The notes beneath the pieces are model-generated. The model was not told the origin of the DNA, did no database searches, and saw only the letters and a program-made list of their open reading frames with translations. Source: Deltaproteobacteria bacterium (GTDB lineage Bacteria; Desulfobacterota; Desulfobacteria; Desulfobacterales; ETH-SRB1). From it: 9,612 nucleotides of DNA. Position numbers and translations under genes: made by a program. Below are positions 1 to 6,443 of this stretch, one piece after another (position 1 is the first letter of the stretch; each line of letters opens with the position of its first letter). The stretch covers positions 1-9,612 of the forward strand of contig JAFCZU010000087.1 in the NCBI GenBank assembly GCA_019314185.1, read 5' to 3'.

Positions 1-1
1 C

Positions 2-517
2 CCATGGCTCAGTGAAGAGGATGAAAGCAACTGGGCAAGAGTCGCATCTCCCATGGCAGGAAAAGAGAGGGGAATTTACTTTTTGCCTGAAGTTGATGAT
101 GAAGTGCTGGTTGCGTTTGAACACGGCGATATACGCTTCCCTTACATAATTGGTGCTTTATGGAACGGCAAGGATGTACCGCCGACAAAAAATGATGACG
201 GTAAAAACAATATCCGTATCATAAAATCACGTAGCGGTCACATAATTAGCTTGAATGATGAAGATGGCAAAGAAAAAATTGAGATAATTGATAAAAGTGA
301 AAAGAACAGCATTATTTTCGATACAGCAGAAAATACGATTACGATTACCACAGACAAAGATATCACCCTGTCAGCACCACAGGGGACGATAAAGCTGGAT
401 GCGCAGAATGTGGAAGTCAAATCCTCGGCAGACACCAAAATCGAAGCCGGAGCGGGGATGGATGTGCAGGCAAGCTCAACTATGAATATCAAAGGTGCGA
501 CGGTGAATATTAATTGA
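2..517 (+). CDS. VgrG/gp5-like central spike protein, C-terminal part (Afp8/Pvc8 type), 5' partial
   Basis: The frame is open from base 2, so the gene begins upstream; the ATG at 53 is internal, because the hallmark NWARVASPMAGKERG runs across it. 171 residues are visible. About residues 1-60 are the gp5/VgrG OB-fold (Phage_base_V type), ending in the typical FPYIIGALWNGKDVPP. About residues 65-171 are short alternating beta strands (SGHIISLND, NTITITTDKDITL, GTIKLDAQNVEVKSS, STMNIKGATVNIN), the pattern of the trimeric beta-helical needle of gp5/VgrG. In this family the trimer sits at the centre of the baseplate, caps the inner tube and is tipped by a PAAR protein; here a PAAR gene is the next gene downstream. 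No effector domain follows the needle: the protein stops with the beta-helix. The family assignment is firm. The Afp8 designation rests on the eCIS-type neighbours. Confidence 0.93.
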   Translation, partial: PWLSEEDESNWARVASPMAGKERGIYFLPEVDDEVLVAFEHGDIRFPYIIGALWNGKDVPPTKNDDGKNNIRIIKSRSGHIISLNDEDGKEKIEIIDKSEKNSIIFDTAENTITITTDKDITLSAPQGTIKLDAQNVEVKSSADTKIEAGAGMDVQASSTMNIKGATVNIN

Positions 518-657
518 ACGTCTTGGAATTTCTACAACCTTTTGAAATTCCTACGACCGTAGTTGAGTATTTAAATAGTATAGTCGTCAAGTTGTAAGGT
601 CGTTGAACCACTAAACCACTTAACTACTCGACCAATTGCGTAACGAAGCGGAGCTAA
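518..657. repeat. Repeat-rich intergenic spacer between spike and PAAR genes
   Basis: This 140-bp gap has no plausible gene. It contains a perfect 8-bp inverted repeat, GGAATTTC (525-532) and GAAATTCC (544-551), with an 11-nt loop and no T-run after it, so it is not a classic terminator. Further on, four degenerate 8-nt units lie in tandem: GAACCACT, AAACCACT, TAACTACT, CGACCAAT (605-636). The segment 559-574 is an imperfect (12 of 16) inverted match to 612-627, so a second hairpin is possible. Such structure could modulate expression within the operon or be a decayed dispersed repeat. The role is inference. Confidence 0.5.
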
Positions 658-1053
658 ATGGGTCAACCAGCAGCAAAACAGAGCGACCAAATTGTTGCGA
701 CTGATACTCACATTATATTAATACCTGCGGCAGCGGGCGCTACTGTGCCTACGCCTCTGCCGCATCCATTTATAGGTATGATTGATGGTGAATTAAGCAG
801 CGATGTTAAGATTATGGAAAAACCTGCGGCAACCGTGGACTCAACTGCAACCAATACACCTTCACACATACCACAGGGTGGGCCTTTCCAGAGTCCTCCT
901 TCTAACAAGGGAACCATAAAAATGGGAAGCGCAACCGTAAAAATTAACGGCAAGGATGCAGCCCGGAACGGCGATATGGCTGAAACCTGTAATGATCCTG
1001 CTGACATGCCGGTGGGGCAGGTGATCGCCGTTGGTACGGTTTTTATCGGGTAA
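658..1053 (+). CDS. PAAR-like spike tip protein (Afp10 type)
   Basis: 131 residues, glycine- and proline-rich, with the layout of eCIS PAAR-like proteins: PTPLPHPFIG near residues 31-40, NTPSHIPQGGPF at 66-77, and the strand pair TIKMGSATVKINGKDAARNGDMAETC at about 86-111. PAAR proteins fold into a small cone that sharpens the VgrG-type spike and bind a metal ion through three His and one Cys. The protein has exactly three conserved-looking His (18, 36, 70) and one Cys (111), which are the obvious candidate ligands. There is no C-terminal toxin extension, so this is a plain tip. The ATG at 658 has a short-spaced GGAG (650-653). It lies between the spike and gp25 genes, whereas in the Afp/PVC order the gp25-like gene (Afp9) precedes the PAAR gene (Afp10). 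Confidence 0.88.
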   Translation: MGQPAAKQSDQIVATDTHIILIPAAAGATVPTPLPHPFIGMIDGELSSDVKIMEKPAATVDSTATNTPSHIPQGGPFQSPPSNKGTIKMGSATVKINGKDAARNGDMAETCNDPADMPVGQVIAVGTVFIG

Positions 1054-1069
1054 TTTAAGGAGATAAGTT

Positions 1070-1462
1070 ATGGGTAAACCTTTTCTCGGCGTTGGTTTGG
1101 ATTTTCCGGTAAATGTAGACTCAACGGGTGAACTTAATATTGCGGAGTATGAAGAAAGCGTGCGCCAATCGATTTGGATAATCCTCGGAACTGCCAAAGG
1201 AACTCGTGTTATGCGTCCGGAATTTGGCTGTGATATCTATGATTTAGTTTTTGCCGTTAACTCATCGTCTACTGCCGGGAAGCTTTCATATGCTGTTCAG
1301 CAAGCATTGCTTCATTTTGAATCTCGAATTGATGTTCTTGATGTAAGAGTAGATTCGGCTGGAACAGATAATACTCTCTTACTAAATATTGAATATGAGG
1401 TTCGGGCAACAAATAACGTTTTTAATATGGTTTATCCTTTTTATCTCGAAAGGAGCGGTTGA
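1070..1462 (+). CDS. GPW/gp25-family baseplate protein (Afp9 type)
   Basis: 130 residues, the normal size for the T4 gp25/phage P2 gpW family. The family signature is clear: a central helix region VRQSIWIILGTAKGTRVMRPEFGCDIYDLVF (about residues 31-61), then SAGKL-like helix and a C-terminal strand YEVRATNNVFNMVYPFYLE. In contractile tails gp25 is a core wedge component that links the baseplate hub to the first sheath ring and helps trigger sheath assembly and contraction. The start at 1070 is supported by AAGGAG at 1057-1062 with 7-nt spacing. It follows the PAAR stop by 16 nt, and its TGA stop overlaps the next ATG by one base (TGATG), indicating translational coupling to the large baseplate gene. 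Confidence 0.93.
   Translation: MGKPFLGVGLDFPVNVDSTGELNIAEYEESVRQSIWIILGTAKGTRVMRPEFGCDIYDLVFAVNSSSTAGKLSYAVQQALLHFESRIDVLDVRVDSAGTDNTLLLNIEYEVRATNNVFNMVYPFYLERSG
1450..1455 (+). promoter_or_regulatory. Ribosome binding site fixing the start of the large baseplate gene
   Basis: AAGGAG lies 6 nt before the ATG at 1462. The in-frame TTG at 1459 would leave only 3 nt of spacing, so the ATG is the better start. The site lies inside the end of the gp25 coding region, as expected for coupled genes. Confidence 0.7.
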
Positions 1463-4400
1463 TGTCCGGTAAAGCGCCGAAAATTGATACACGAGATGCA
1501 GGAAAGATTGCAGAGCAGGCTGTAAAACTCTTAAAACTCTATGCGCCTGAATGGAAGGAATTTAACCCTGCCACCGACAAACCGGAAGGTGTCAGCTCTG
1601 CCTTGATTCATATATTCGCCCGTTTTTCGGAAATAATTATTCAAAGGCTGAACAAAGCGCCGGAAAAGAACTTTATGGCTTTCCTGGATATGCTCGGCGC
1701 ATCTCTTTTGCCTCCTCAACCGGCGCGTGCGCCACTTACTTTTACTTTGTCTGCCGGAAGCGCTGAGGAAGGCAGGGTGCCTGCGGGAACCCAGGTTGCG
1801 GCAGCGCCTGCCGAGGGTGAAAAGGAGCCGGTTGTTTTTGAGACCGAACGTGAGTTGGTGGTAACATCGGCGCAGTTGAAGTCGGTCTGGGTGAATGAAC
1901 CGGGACAAGATAATTATGCAGATCAAAGCTGCATTGTGACCTCAAAGGCATTGCCCGGGGCTCTCGTTTTTCAAGGAGACAAACAAATTGACCACATAAT
2001 TTATCTCGGTCACAACGCCCTTTTCAACTATCCGGCTCTGCAGTCACTGAAATTAACCATTGTTCTCGAAAAAAAAATCGACGATCCGGATAACCGGACC
2101 TTGCAGTGGGAGATTTGGGATGGAAAGAAAGGAATCAAGTTAACGCCAGACGATGGTACAGCAAACCTGACAACAAGCGGAGAGATAAAGTTTGCCAACC
2201 TTTCTTCACAGTTCCCCCAACTGACCGTCTATGACAAGAAGAGCCGTTGGCTGCGGTGTCGGCTCATGACATCTATCATTCCCGGTATCGCCTCCCTTGA
2301 AGGAATGGTGCGGGCCGGACAACTGCCATCTATTGATTCGATAAATGTCATGTCAGAAGTAGAGCGCAAGGATTTGGAAGCAGAGACGGCATTTGCAAAC
2401 CATCTCCAAGTAGATTTGAGCAAGGAGTTTTTCCCTTTTGGGGAGAAGCCGAAACTTGGAGACACTTTATATCTTGCAAACAGCGAGGCTTTTTCCAAAG
2501 CTGGTGCTACAGTAACTCTTGATATTGCTTTGAACAAACAGGGCGCATCCAAAGGGAACCTTCAGCTTAAATGGGAATTTGGAAATGGAAACAAATGGAC
2601 AGAGCTGACAATTAATGACGGTACAGAAAATTTAACGAAAAATGGAGATGTTAAATTTACTTTTCCAGATGAACCAATTAGTCAAACTACAGTCAACGGA
2701 GTAAAAGATTGCTGGATTCGTGTGCGGATTATTGCGGGAAACTACGGGAAAGATGCGGGTTATGATACAGTTGACACATTGCAATTTTTGTTTAACCTCC
2801 GCCCGGATCATCAAGCTATTTTGAATGAAGGCAAGGTTTCTGCCGCACTAAACAGCGAGTTTAAGGAAAAAAAGGGGGTGGGCCTGTTTGCAGTTGTAGT
2901 CAAAACCAGTGGCAAAAATTGGCTGTTAATTGATACCAGCAACAAAGTATACAATGTTAAAAAAGAAGGTGTTTTGATAAATGTATACATCCAAAGCGTT
3001 GGGTATAATCCAACCCCGGCAACTTTTTCACCTCCATCAATTAGTAAAGTTACTGTAAGCTATAGCCTGACAAAAAACAGTATACCTGATACTATTATAA
3101 CCTACAATGACTTTTTTTATAAAAATGTAACCTCCGTCACTTCCTTTAAACCATTCACACCGACAAAAGATGAAAAATCTACCCTCTATCTTGGCTTCAC
3201 TCCACCTCCGGGCAAAACTTTTCCCAACAGTAAAATCAATCTCTATTTCGGTGTTGCCCCTGTCATTTTCGGTGATTCTCCAGACAACCCTTCATCGACA
3301 AATTCACCGCGCCTGACCTGGGAATATTGGAAGAGTAATAACTGGTCAAAGTTGACTATTCGTGATGAAACCGAAGCTTTTACACGTTCGGGTTTGGTTG
3401 AATTTATGGCGCCTTCCGATTTTTCTTCACATAATAAGTTTGAGGATAAAGACCGGCACTGGCTTCGAGTTCGGTTGGAATCCGGGGAGTATGAATTCAA
3501 GCCAAAACTCAACCGGTTGCTTCTCAACACCACAATGGCATCACAGAGTGTCACTATCCGTGATGAAATTCTCGGCTCCAGTGATGGCTCTGAAAGTCAA
3601 AAGTTTATAACCAGGCGCGCACCTGTTCTGTCCGGCCAAAAACTCGAAATGCGTGAGACTGAGCCTCCACCCGTTAGTGAGCAGTTGAATATAAATAAAG
3701 AAGAAGGAAATGATGCGATTTTCACAACGGATAACAAAGGCCGTAAGGAGACCTGGGTTCGTTGGCATGAAACACCTGATTTTTATGGCTCAGGCCCGCG
3801 TGATCGTCATTATGTTTTAAACCATCTCACAGGGGAGATTTTGTTTGGTGACGGCATCAATGGGCTTATCCCGCAGGTCGGCAACGGCAACCTGCGGATT
3901 TCCTTCTATAAATCCGGGGGAGGCGTTTCCGGTAACAAAGCTGAAAACACAATTATTCAACTTAAAACCACCGTGCCTTATGTTGAAAAAGTAACTAATA
4001 CGGAGGCAGCGGTTGGCGGCACGGATGCGGAATCGTTCGAATCGTTGATAGACCGCGCTCCTCGGACAATTCGTCATCGTAGCCGGGCCGTAACCTTGGA
4101 AGATTATGAAGACATGGCAATGCTGGCATCGGCGAAAGTCGCGCGCGCAAAGTGTATTCCCTTATTAAAATTGAAGGATACTCCACTTAATGAAAAGCAG
4201 TCGCCTGGGGAAGTAAGTGTCATTATCGTGCCGCGTTCAATCGATGATAAACCATTGCCAAGCCTGGAGCTTATTAACCGGGTGCAGGACTACCTCCAGG
4301 CCAACGGCCTTCCAACGGTAAATGTGTCGGTAGTGGGCCCGCTCTATGTGAGCGTCGAAGTTGCCGTGGAGATAGTCCTGGCTTCGATGGAGGGAGCCAG

Positions 4401-4653
4401 TGCAGTGGAACAGGCGGTTTATCAAAAGTTGGCGGATTTTTTACACCCTCTTACCGGCGGTTCGGGCGGTAATGGGTGGGCTTTTGGTCGCAAACCGCAT
4501 AAATCCGATTTTTACGTACTGATCGAAGCCGTGCAGGGTGTTGATCATATACGTTCCCTAAGTGTGGTTGAAACAGAAGACCAGGCAGGCGTAATAGACT
4601 CGGGCCGTTTTCTGGTTTATTCGGGAGAGCATACAGTCACTCTTCGCTTTTGA
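1462..4653 (+). CDS. Large TIGR02243-type baseplate protein (gpJ/gp6-like, Afp11 type)
   Basis: 1063 residues from the ATG. Residues about 1-85 form a helical N-terminal domain (LKLYAPEWKEFNPA, SALIHIFARFSEIIIQRLNK, FLDMLGASLLPP) seen at the start of eCIS 'putative baseplate assembly' proteins. The middle is beta-rich and holds three diverged copies of one module starting at about residues 214, 367 and 618. Each reads roughly L-x-W-E-x-W ... L-T-x-x-D-x-T-x-x-x-T-x-x-G-x-x-x-F ... W-L/I-R-x-R. From about 850 the conserved gpJ-like end begins with GGTDAESFESLIDRAPRTIRHRSRAVTLEDYEDMA and continues through VSVIIVPRS, VVGPLYVSVEV and LHPLTGGSGGNGWAFGR. These proteins form baseplate wedges around the spike. 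It is one base overlapped by gp25 and is followed by a shorter paralogue. The family is certain; the exact wedge position is inferred. Confidence 0.92.
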   Translation: MSGKAPKIDTRDAGKIAEQAVKLLKLYAPEWKEFNPATDKPEGVSSALIHIFARFSEIIIQRLNKAPEKNFMAFLDMLGASLLPPQPARAPLTFTLSAGSAEEGRVPAGTQVAAAPAEGEKEPVVFETERELVVTSAQLKSVWVNEPGQDNYADQSCIVTSKALPGALVFQGDKQIDHIIYLGHNALFNYPALQSLKLTIVLEKKIDDPDNRTLQWEIWDGKKGIKLTPDDGTANLTTSGEIKFANLSSQFPQLTVYDKKSRWLRCRLMTSIIPGIASLEGMVRAGQLPSIDSINVMSEVERKDLEAETAFANHLQVDLSKEFFPFGEKPKLGDTLYLANSEAFSKAGATVTLDIALNKQGASKGNLQLKWEFGNGNKWTELTINDGTENLTKNGDVKFTFPDEPISQTTVNGVKDCWIRVRIIAGNYGKDAGYDTVDTLQFLFNLRPDHQAILNEGKVSAALNSEFKEKKGVGLFAVVVKTSGKNWLLIDTSNKVYNVKKEGVLINVYIQSVGYNPTPATFSPPSISKVTVSYSLTKNSIPDTIITYNDFFYKNVTSVTSFKPFTPTKDEKSTLYLGFTPPPGKTFPNSKINLYFGVAPVIFGDSPDNPSSTNSPRLTWEYWKSNNWSKLTIRDETEAFTRSGLVEFMAPSDFSSHNKFEDKDRHWLRVRLESGEYEFKPKLNRLLLNTTMASQSVTIRDEILGSSDGSESQKFITRRAPVLSGQKLEMRETEPPPVSEQLNINKEEGNDAIFTTDNKGRKETWVRWHETPDFYGSGPRDRHYVLNHLTGEILFGDGINGLIPQVGNGNLRISFYKSGGGVSGNKAENTIIQLKTTVPYVEKVTNTEAAVGGTDAESFESLIDRAPRTIRHRSRAVTLEDYEDMAMLASAKVARAKCIPLLKLKDTPLNEKQSPGEVSVIIVPRSIDDKPLPSLELINRVQDYLQANGLPTVNVSVVGPLYVSVEVAVEIVLASMEGASAVEQAVYQKLADFLHPLTGGSGGNGWAFGRKPHKSDFYVLIEAVQGVDHIRSLSVVETEDQAGVIDSGRFLVYSGEHTVTLRF

Positions 4654-4671
4654 ACTTTGATTAACAGGATT

Positions 4672-4757
4672 TCATGATCAGCCTGATTAGTTTTTTGCCT
4701 ATATCTGCCGTGTGCCTTGAACTAATAATGGATATCCCTTAATCAGGCAAATCATGA
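4672..4757. repeat. Intergenic inverted repeat between the two baseplate paralogues
   Basis: The 137-bp gap 4654-4790 holds two arms, TCATGATCAGCCTGATTA (4672-4689) and TAATCAGGCAAATCATGA (4740-4757), complementary at 16 of 18 positions with a 50-nt loop. The left flank contains GATTAACAGGATT, which from memory resembles a short repeat scattered between genes in many environmental bacterial genomes. No U-run follows the right arm, so it is not an obvious terminator. It could be a decayed dispersed repeat or a weak structure that adjusts expression between upstream and downstream baseplate genes. Confidence 0.55.
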
Positions 4758-4790
4758 TTCAATTCATATTCTTTTCCTTGAGGAAAAATT

Positions 4791-5744
4791 ATGCCGCTTC
4801 AGTTAGAAAATCTTGATGACCGCACATATAAAGATCTCGTGGAAGAAGCGCTCAGCATGATTCCAAACTATGCTTCGAATTGGACCAACCACAATCCTTC
4901 GGATCCGGGCATAACACTTATTGAAATGTTCGCCTACCTTACGGAAATGCTGATCTACCGGGTGAACCGTATAACTGATGACAATGTGCATGCATTCTTA
5001 AAACTTCTCAATGGGCCGGAGTGGAAGTCATCGGAGCAAAAAACACTCACTGAAGAGGTGAGAGAGACGGTGATGGCGATACGCCAAACAAATCGCGCCG
5101 TTACTTGTGAAGATTTTGAAAAATTGGCACTCGCTGCCGATCCTCAGATTGCAAGAACCAGATGCGTACCAAGGTGTAATCTTGAATCTGAAAACTTCCA
5201 CGGATCCACTATTAACAAATCTGGTCACATCAGTGTTGTTATTGTTCCCAAAAGCAAGGAAAGTAATCCGCAGCCTGACAGCAAACTTATTCAGACGGTT
5301 AAAAAATACCTGGAGCCACGGAGATTACTAACAACCAGCGTGCATGTGGTTGGGCCGAGATATTTTAGTATTGGTGTGCGGCTTACACTTGTTCTTAAAC
5401 CCGATGCATTAGAAGAAGAAAGCAGAACCCAAACTGTTGAAACGCTGCAACAATTTTTGCATCCTTTGGTCGGTGGACCGGATGGGAAAGGGTGGCCTTT
5501 TGGCCGTGATGTCTTTGTTTCGGAAATCTACGAATTACTCGATACTTTGCCGGGTGTAGACTATGTAAAAAAAACGATTGACCCTGAAACTAACAAGTCG
5601 CTTGATGAGATTACTGCCGATAGTAAACGTCTGAAACGTAACACTCAGGGACATTTAGTGGCCGCAGAGATTCAACCGGACGAGCTGGTTGATGCCCGGA
5701 TTGATGCAAATGATTTAACGATTGTATCCCCTATAGCGGCGTAG
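4791..5744 (+). CDS. Short TIGR02243-related baseplate protein (gpJ-like, possible Afp12 position)
   Basis: 317 residues. The N-terminal part (about 1-75) has the same helical layout as the upstream 1063-residue protein (YASNWTNHNPSDPGITLIEM, FAYLTEMLIYRVNRITDDN). The rest, from about residue 83, aligns with that protein's C-terminal end: TVMAIRQTNRAVTCEDFEKLA, ARTRCVP, HISVVIVPKSK, VHVVGPRYFSIGVRL, LQQFLHPLVGGPDGKGWPFGR, YELLDTLPGVDYV. The roughly 750 residues of beta-rich insert between these parts are absent. It is therefore a paralogue reduced to the two conserved ends, likely a second wedge subunit. Frame and stop are clean and the start has GAGG (4780-4783) with 7-nt spacing, so it looks functional, not degraded. 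It sits where Afp12 would be, but Afp12-type proteins are usually much longer. Confidence 0.87.
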   Translation: MPLQLENLDDRTYKDLVEEALSMIPNYASNWTNHNPSDPGITLIEMFAYLTEMLIYRVNRITDDNVHAFLKLLNGPEWKSSEQKTLTEEVRETVMAIRQTNRAVTCEDFEKLALAADPQIARTRCVPRCNLESENFHGSTINKSGHISVVIVPKSKESNPQPDSKLIQTVKKYLEPRRLLTTSVHVVGPRYFSIGVRLTLVLKPDALEEESRTQTVETLQQFLHPLVGGPDGKGWPFGRDVFVSEIYELLDTLPGVDYVKKTIDPETNKSLDEITADSKRLKRNTQGHLVAAEIQPDELVDARIDANDLTIVSPIAA

Positions 5745-5762
5745 TAACAGGAGACAAAAAAT

Positions 5763-6425
5763 ATGGCAACCAACGTCACTCGAACACCAAGTCGTCTATT
5801 GGAATATTTGCCTGCCATTTACCAGGAAGATCCTTTCATCGGTCAGTTTTTGTCGGCCTTTGAAAAAATCCTTCTTGGTCGTGAAGATGACGTGACTTTT
5901 CACAATAAAGGAGTGGAAAAAACTATTGACGGACTTGCCGCCCTCTTCGATCCGAAAGAAACGCCGGAAGAGTTTCTCCCATGGCTGGCCAAGTGGACAG
6001 CGCTCAGTTTGCGAGCCGATTTAAACGTGACAAAACAGCGCCATTTTTTAGCAAATATCATCCAGCTTTACCGATGGCGGGGAACTAAAAAAAATCTACA
6101 GGATCTGTTGGAACTATTTACAGTCGGTGTGCCGGACGTGAATGAAGCCGGTGCTGCTGATATGCAGATTGGGGTAAATTCAACAATCGGCAAAGATACT
6201 TATATAGGTGGCGGGCCACAGCATTTTTTTTACGTAAACATCTCGTTGCCGCGAGCTGACCCGGAAGTGCAACTGCGGCAGAGAGAAATTGCAAAAGCAC
6301 TCATTGAATTGGAAAAACCTGCACATACCTTTTATGAACTTACTGTGAAGTACCCCAGTATGCAGATTGGGAAACATTCAACAGTAGGTATCGATACAAT
6401 TTTAGGTGTTGTCGAATCCAGCTAA
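5763..6425 (+). CDS. Tail_P2_I/TIGR02242-type phage tail protein (gpI-like baseplate component)
   Basis: 220 residues. The first 125 or so match the gpI-like family: RLLEYLPAIYQEDPFIGQFLSAFEKIL, then FDPKETPEEFLPWLAKWTAL, and QRHFLANIIQLYRWRGTKKNLQDLLELFTG-type end. In P2-like tails gpI pairs with gpJ at the baseplate and connects to the fibre; the gene order here (gpJ-like, gpI-like, fibre) fits. The C-terminal third carries a motif twice, MQIGVNSTIGKDTYIGG (134-150) and MQIGKHSTVGIDTILGV (200-216), flanking a strand-helix-strand unit (FFYVNISLP ... IAKALIELEKPAHTFYELTV). The start at 5763 follows AGGAG (5749-5753) with 9-nt spacing and lies 18 nt after the previous stop. The duplicated motif may form the fibre attachment site; that is inference. 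Confidence 0.88.
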   Translation: MATNVTRTPSRLLEYLPAIYQEDPFIGQFLSAFEKILLGREDDVTFHNKGVEKTIDGLAALFDPKETPEEFLPWLAKWTALSLRADLNVTKQRHFLANIIQLYRWRGTKKNLQDLLELFTVGVPDVNEAGAADMQIGVNSTIGKDTYIGGGPQHFFYVNISLPRADPEVQLRQREIAKALIELEKPAHTFYELTVKYPSMQIGKHSTVGIDTILGVVESS

Positions 6426-6429
6426 TTGA

Positions 6430-6435
6430 AAGGAG
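6430..6435 (+). promoter_or_regulatory. Ribosome binding site fixing the fibre gene start
   Basis: AAGGAG lies 8 nt before the ATG at 6444. An in-frame TTG at 6426 would place this site inside the coding sequence with no Shine-Dalgarno of its own, so the ATG is taken as the start. Confidence 0.75.
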
Positions 6436-6443
6436 ATAAGATT

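Noticed and set aside
53..517. Independent 154-residue gene starting at ATG 53
   Set aside because: The same frame is open to base 2 and the residues before the ATG (SNWARVASP) are part of the conserved gp5/VgrG OB-fold, so the ATG is internal.
579..584. TATAGT as a promoter -10 box for the PAAR gene
   Set aside because: No acceptable -35 box at normal spacing (ACCGTA lies there), and the surrounding genes form a continuous co-directional run.
3362..3610. Possible 82-residue overlapping plus-strand gene inside the large baseplate gene
   Set aside because: No ribosome site, no recognisable motif, and it lies wholly within a well-conserved coding region in another frame.
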